Assembly (NCBI GenBank): GCA_025361705.1
Contig: JANYJW010000059.1
Coordinates: 1 to 64,000 of the forward strand
DNA from: Gemmatimonas sp.
GTDB taxonomy: Bacteria > Gemmatimonadota > Gemmatimonadetes > Gemmatimonadales > Gemmatimonadaceae
Reading direction: 5' to 3'
Length of the DNA stretch: 64,000 bases
A model generated the notes under the pieces. That model saw nothing but the letters and a program-made list of their open reading frames with translations, was not told the origin of the DNA and made no database searches. How positions within the stretch are numbered: the stretch's first letter is position 1; each line of letters starts with the position of its first letter. A program made the translations under genes and the position numbers. Shown here in pieces: positions 62,084 through 64,000 of this stretch.

Positions 62084-63441
62084 GCCGGACGGTACGCGTG
62101 GCGGGCGGGCAGGGCTTCTGGGGCGACTGGCCTGAGGCGCCGCGGCGGCAGGTGGATGGCGGCCCCATCGACTACCTGATGCTCGACTACCTGGCCGAAG
62201 TCACGATGTCCATTCTGCAGAAGCAGAAGGAGCGCGATCCGGCCATGGGCTACGCCCGCGACTTCGTGGGCGCCATGGAGAGCGTGCTCACGGCCGTCGC
62301 GGATCGTGGGGTGAAGGTGATCGCGAACGCGGGCGGCGTGAATCCCGAGGCGTGCGCTGACGCCGTGCAGGCGATGGCCGCCAAGGCCGGGCGCGCGGGC
62401 GCGCTGCGCATTGGCGTGGTGACGGGCGACAACCTGCTGCCGCGCATCGACGAGCTGCTCGCGAGCGGCCACGAACTGCGCAACATGGACACGGGCGAGC
62501 CGCTGTCGGTGGTGCGCGACCGAGTGATCGCAGCCAATGCGTACATCGGCTCCACGCCGATTGTCGAGGCGCTCGCCAAGGGCGCCAACGTCGTCATCAC
62601 GGGGCGATCCACCGACACCGCACTGACCATGGCGCCGCTGCGTCACGAGTTCGGCTGGGGCGCCACGGAGTGGGACAAGCTTGCGGCGGGGATCATCGCC
62701 GGGCACATCATCGAATGCGGGGCCCAGTGCTCGGGCGGCAACTGCCTGCACGACTGGCGCGACATTCCCAATCTCGCTGACATCGGCTACCCGATTGTCG
62801 AAGGCTCGGCCGATGGCACGTTTGTGGTCACGAAGCATCCGGGCACGGGCGGCCGAGTGAGCGTTCCCACGGTGACGGAGCAGCTGGTGTACGAGATGGG
62901 CGATCCACACGCGTACATCACGCCCGACGTGGTCGCCAACTTCGCGTCCATCCAGCTCGAGGATGCGGGCCTTGATCGCGTGCGCGTCTACGGCATCACG
63001 GGCGCACCGGCCACCGACAAGCTCAAAGTGTCGATCGCGTACAAGTCGGGCTACAAGGCGGTGGGCTCGCTGGTGTACGCCTGGCCCGACGCACTCGAAA
63101 AGGCGCAGGTGGCCGACCGCGTGCTTCGCGAACGGCTCGATCGCCTGGGTCTGACGTTTGAGAAGGTACTCGGCGAGTTCGTGGGCGCATCGGCCACGCA
63201 CGGCCGCCTCGCCGGCGATGCCGGTCGCGAGGCGCCCGAGGTGCAGTACCGCATCGGGGTGCGCGACGCCGACCGCAAGAAGGTCGAACGGTTCACGCGA
63301 GAGATCGTGCCGCTCGTGCTCAATGGCCCACCCAGCGTGACGGGTTTCGCCGGTGGCCGTCCCAAGGTGGAAGAGATTGTGGCGTACTGGCCCGCGCTGG
63401 TCGACAAGACCGTCGTGCGCACTGCGGTGGAGGTGCGCTGA
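62080..63441 (+). CDS. AtuA-like (DUF1446) acyclic terpene utilisation-type protein
   Basis: A 453-residue soluble protein of the DUF1446/AtuA family. Characteristic blocks are [15 protein letters not shown] at the start, [18 protein letters not shown] near residue 90, [19 protein letters not shown] near 180 and [20 protein letters not shown] near 225. AtuA is needed for citronellol/geraniol and leucine-isovalerate growth in Pseudomonas, but its reaction is not known. Association with a carboxyltransferase and an enoyl-CoA hydratase repeats the Atu gene neighbourhood. It overlaps both neighbours. Confidence 0.9.
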   Translation: MSRTVRVAGGQGFWGDWPEAPRRQVDGGPIDYLMLDYLAEVTMSILQKQKERDPAMGYARDFVGAMESVLTAVADRGVKVIANAGGVNPEACADAVQAMAAKAGRAGALRIGVVTGDNLLPRIDELLASGHELRNMDTGEPLSVVRDRVIAANAYIGSTPIVEALAKGANVVITGRSTDTALTMAPLRHEFGWGATEWDKLAAGIIAGHIIECGAQCSGGNCLHDWRDIPNLADIGYPIVEGSADGTFVVTKHPGTGGRVSVPTVTEQLVYEMGDPHAYITPDVVANFASIQLEDAGLDRVRVYGITGAPATDKLKVSIAYKSGYKAVGSLVYAWPDALEKAQVADRVLRERLDRLGLTFEKVLGEFVGASATHGRLAGDAGREAPEVQYRIGVRDADRKKVERFTREIVPLVLNGPPSVTGFAGGRPKVEEIVAYWPALVDKTVVRTAVEVR

Positions 63442-63797
63442 TGCGCATTCGGCTCATGGACATCGCCCACGCGCGGTCGGGCGACAAGGGCGACACCGCC
63501 AACGTTGGGGTCATTGCGCTGCGTCCCGAGTGGTATCCGCTGCTGGCCGCGCAGCTCACGCGCGACCGCGTGGCGCAGCACTTTGCGGGCATCATCGAGG
63601 GCGGCGTCGACCGCTACGAACTGCCCAACCTCAAGGCGCTCAACTTCCTGTTGCACGGGGCGCTGGACGGCGGTGGGACGCTCTCGCTCAAGACCGACGC
63701 ACAGGGCAAGGTCTTCTCGACGGCCCTGCTGCGCATGGAACTCGATATCCCCGATGCGGAGGCGGCCGCGCTTGGCCTGCCCGGAGCGACGACATGA
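63441..63797 (+). CDS. AtuA-associated small domain protein
   Basis: A 118-residue protein beginning LMDIAHARSGDKGDTANVG, the signature of the ferredoxin-fold domain found fused to the C-terminus of AtuA in other bacteria. Here it is a separate gene that starts on the last base of the atuA-like stop (TGATG). LPNLKALNFLLHGALDGGGT and a C-terminal strand complete the domain. It most likely forms a complex with the AtuA-like protein. Confidence 0.88.
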   Translation: MRIRLMDIAHARSGDKGDTANVGVIALRPEWYPLLAAQLTRDRVAQHFAGIIEGGVDRYELPNLKALNFLLHGALDGGGTLSLKTDAQGKVFSTALLRMELDIPDAEAAALGLPGATT

Positions 63798-64000
63798 CGA
63801 CGGAACCACGGCTCAAGATCGCCATGTTCGGGGGCATCGGGCGCGCCTCGCTGGCGCGCCCCGCGCTGCAGAACGCCCTCGACCAGCAGACCATCATTGA
63901 GCTGCGTCATGCGCTCGAGGAGTTCGAGGCCGATCCTGAGGTGCGCGCCGTGCTCATAACGGGCGAGGGCGACCATTTCTGCGCCGGCGTCGACGTCACG
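63794..64000 (+). CDS. Enoyl-CoA hydratase/isomerase-family protein, partial
   Basis: The first 69 residues of a crotonase-fold protein, cut by the window edge. RASLARPALQNALDQQTI replaces the usual N-x-P-x-x-x-N-A, and EADPEVRAVLITGEGDHFCA ends in the oxyanion-loop region (FCAGVDV). It overlaps the upstream gene by four bases (ATGA) and is part of the acyl-CoA operon. Whether it is a methylglutaconyl-CoA or isohexenylglutaconyl-CoA hydratase (the Mcc and Atu pathways) cannot be judged from this fragment. Confidence 0.87.
   Translation, partial: MTTEPRLKIAMFGGIGRASLARPALQNALDQQTIIELRHALEEFEADPEVRAVLITGEGDHFCAGVDVT

Noticed and set aside
1-64000. CRISPR arrays, tRNA or rRNA genes, transposases, integrases and phage genes.
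   Set aside because: Reading both strands showed no regularly spaced repeats, no tRNA-like cloverleaf with conserved arms that I could recognise, no rRNA core sequences and no mobile-element protein motifs. A dedicated tRNA search could still find one I missed.

Overview
The window reads as a piece of chromosome from a high-GC, Gram-negative bacterium. Outer-membrane beta-barrels, lipoproteins, a Tat-exported Fe-S protein and multihaem cytochromes show the double membrane. The gene style (PurS/PurQ/PurL purine synthesis, GTG starts, dense ATGA/GTGA/TGATG overlaps, many secreted beta-propeller and HEAT proteins) points to Gemmatimonadota, close to Gemmatimonas. That placement is inferred: there is no rRNA or tRNA gene here. 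I see no prophage, transposase, integron or CRISPR array.

Layout. 1-7.6 kb: envelope and signalling genes (a broken OmpA-type gene, a lytic transglycosylase, a DUF350 protein, two tandem membrane histidine kinases of which the first has a decayed ATP-binding domain, and a secreted DUF1080 protein). 7.75-11.0 kb: a large secreted VPS10/BNR beta-propeller protein. 11.1-26.5 kb, minus strand: osmC, ppdK, then a translationally coupled housekeeping supercluster which, read 5' to 3', is truA, a transaldolase-like gene, an HtrA lipoprotein protease, purB, purC, psd, pssA, purS, purQ, two small genes, purL, purF. It makes IMP/AMP precursors and phosphatidylethanolamine. 26.6-39.5 kb: a GAF protein with trpD, a convergent lexA, then trpC-trpF-trpB, a HEAT protein, an HD-GYP protein, trpA, a chemoreceptor-like protein, a YqeK-like HD hydrolase and a LytR-C protein. 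trpE and trpG are not in the window.

39.4-41.4 kb, minus: rlmN and a barrel-like protein. 41.5-51.7 kb, plus: one tightly packed run of PTS EIIA, VanZ-like, aspS, phoH, ybeY, two CNNM/CBS proteins, meaB, a B12-dependent acyl-CoA mutase large subunit, a methyltransferase and a broken DUF1801 gene. 51.7-59.9 kb, minus: a copper chaperone, an SPFH protein and a respiratory module (NrfD membrane protein, Tat Fe-S protein, tetrahaem cytochrome, MtrB-like barrel, decahaem MtrA/DmsE-type cytochrome), plus a small monohaem cytochrome. 60.06-64 kb, plus: B12-binding mutase subunit, acyl-CoA carboxylase carboxyltransferase, AtuA-like protein, its small partner and the start of an enoyl-CoA hydratase.

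How it fits together. The most striking part is the 53.0-59.2 kb module. It has every part of a quinone-to-outer-membrane electron conduit except a surface cytochrome or a molybdenum reductase, so it looks like an undescribed extracellular electron transfer or metal redox route. The second is the mutase: its two substrate-carboxylate-binding residues are those of isobutyryl-CoA mutase (Phe, Gln), not of methylmalonyl-CoA mutase (Tyr, Arg). The linked AtuA/carboxylase genes suggest branched-chain acyl-CoA metabolism. Also notable are a transaldolase-like protein with Ala in place of the Schiff-base lysine, and regulatory-looking genes embedded between trpB and trpA.
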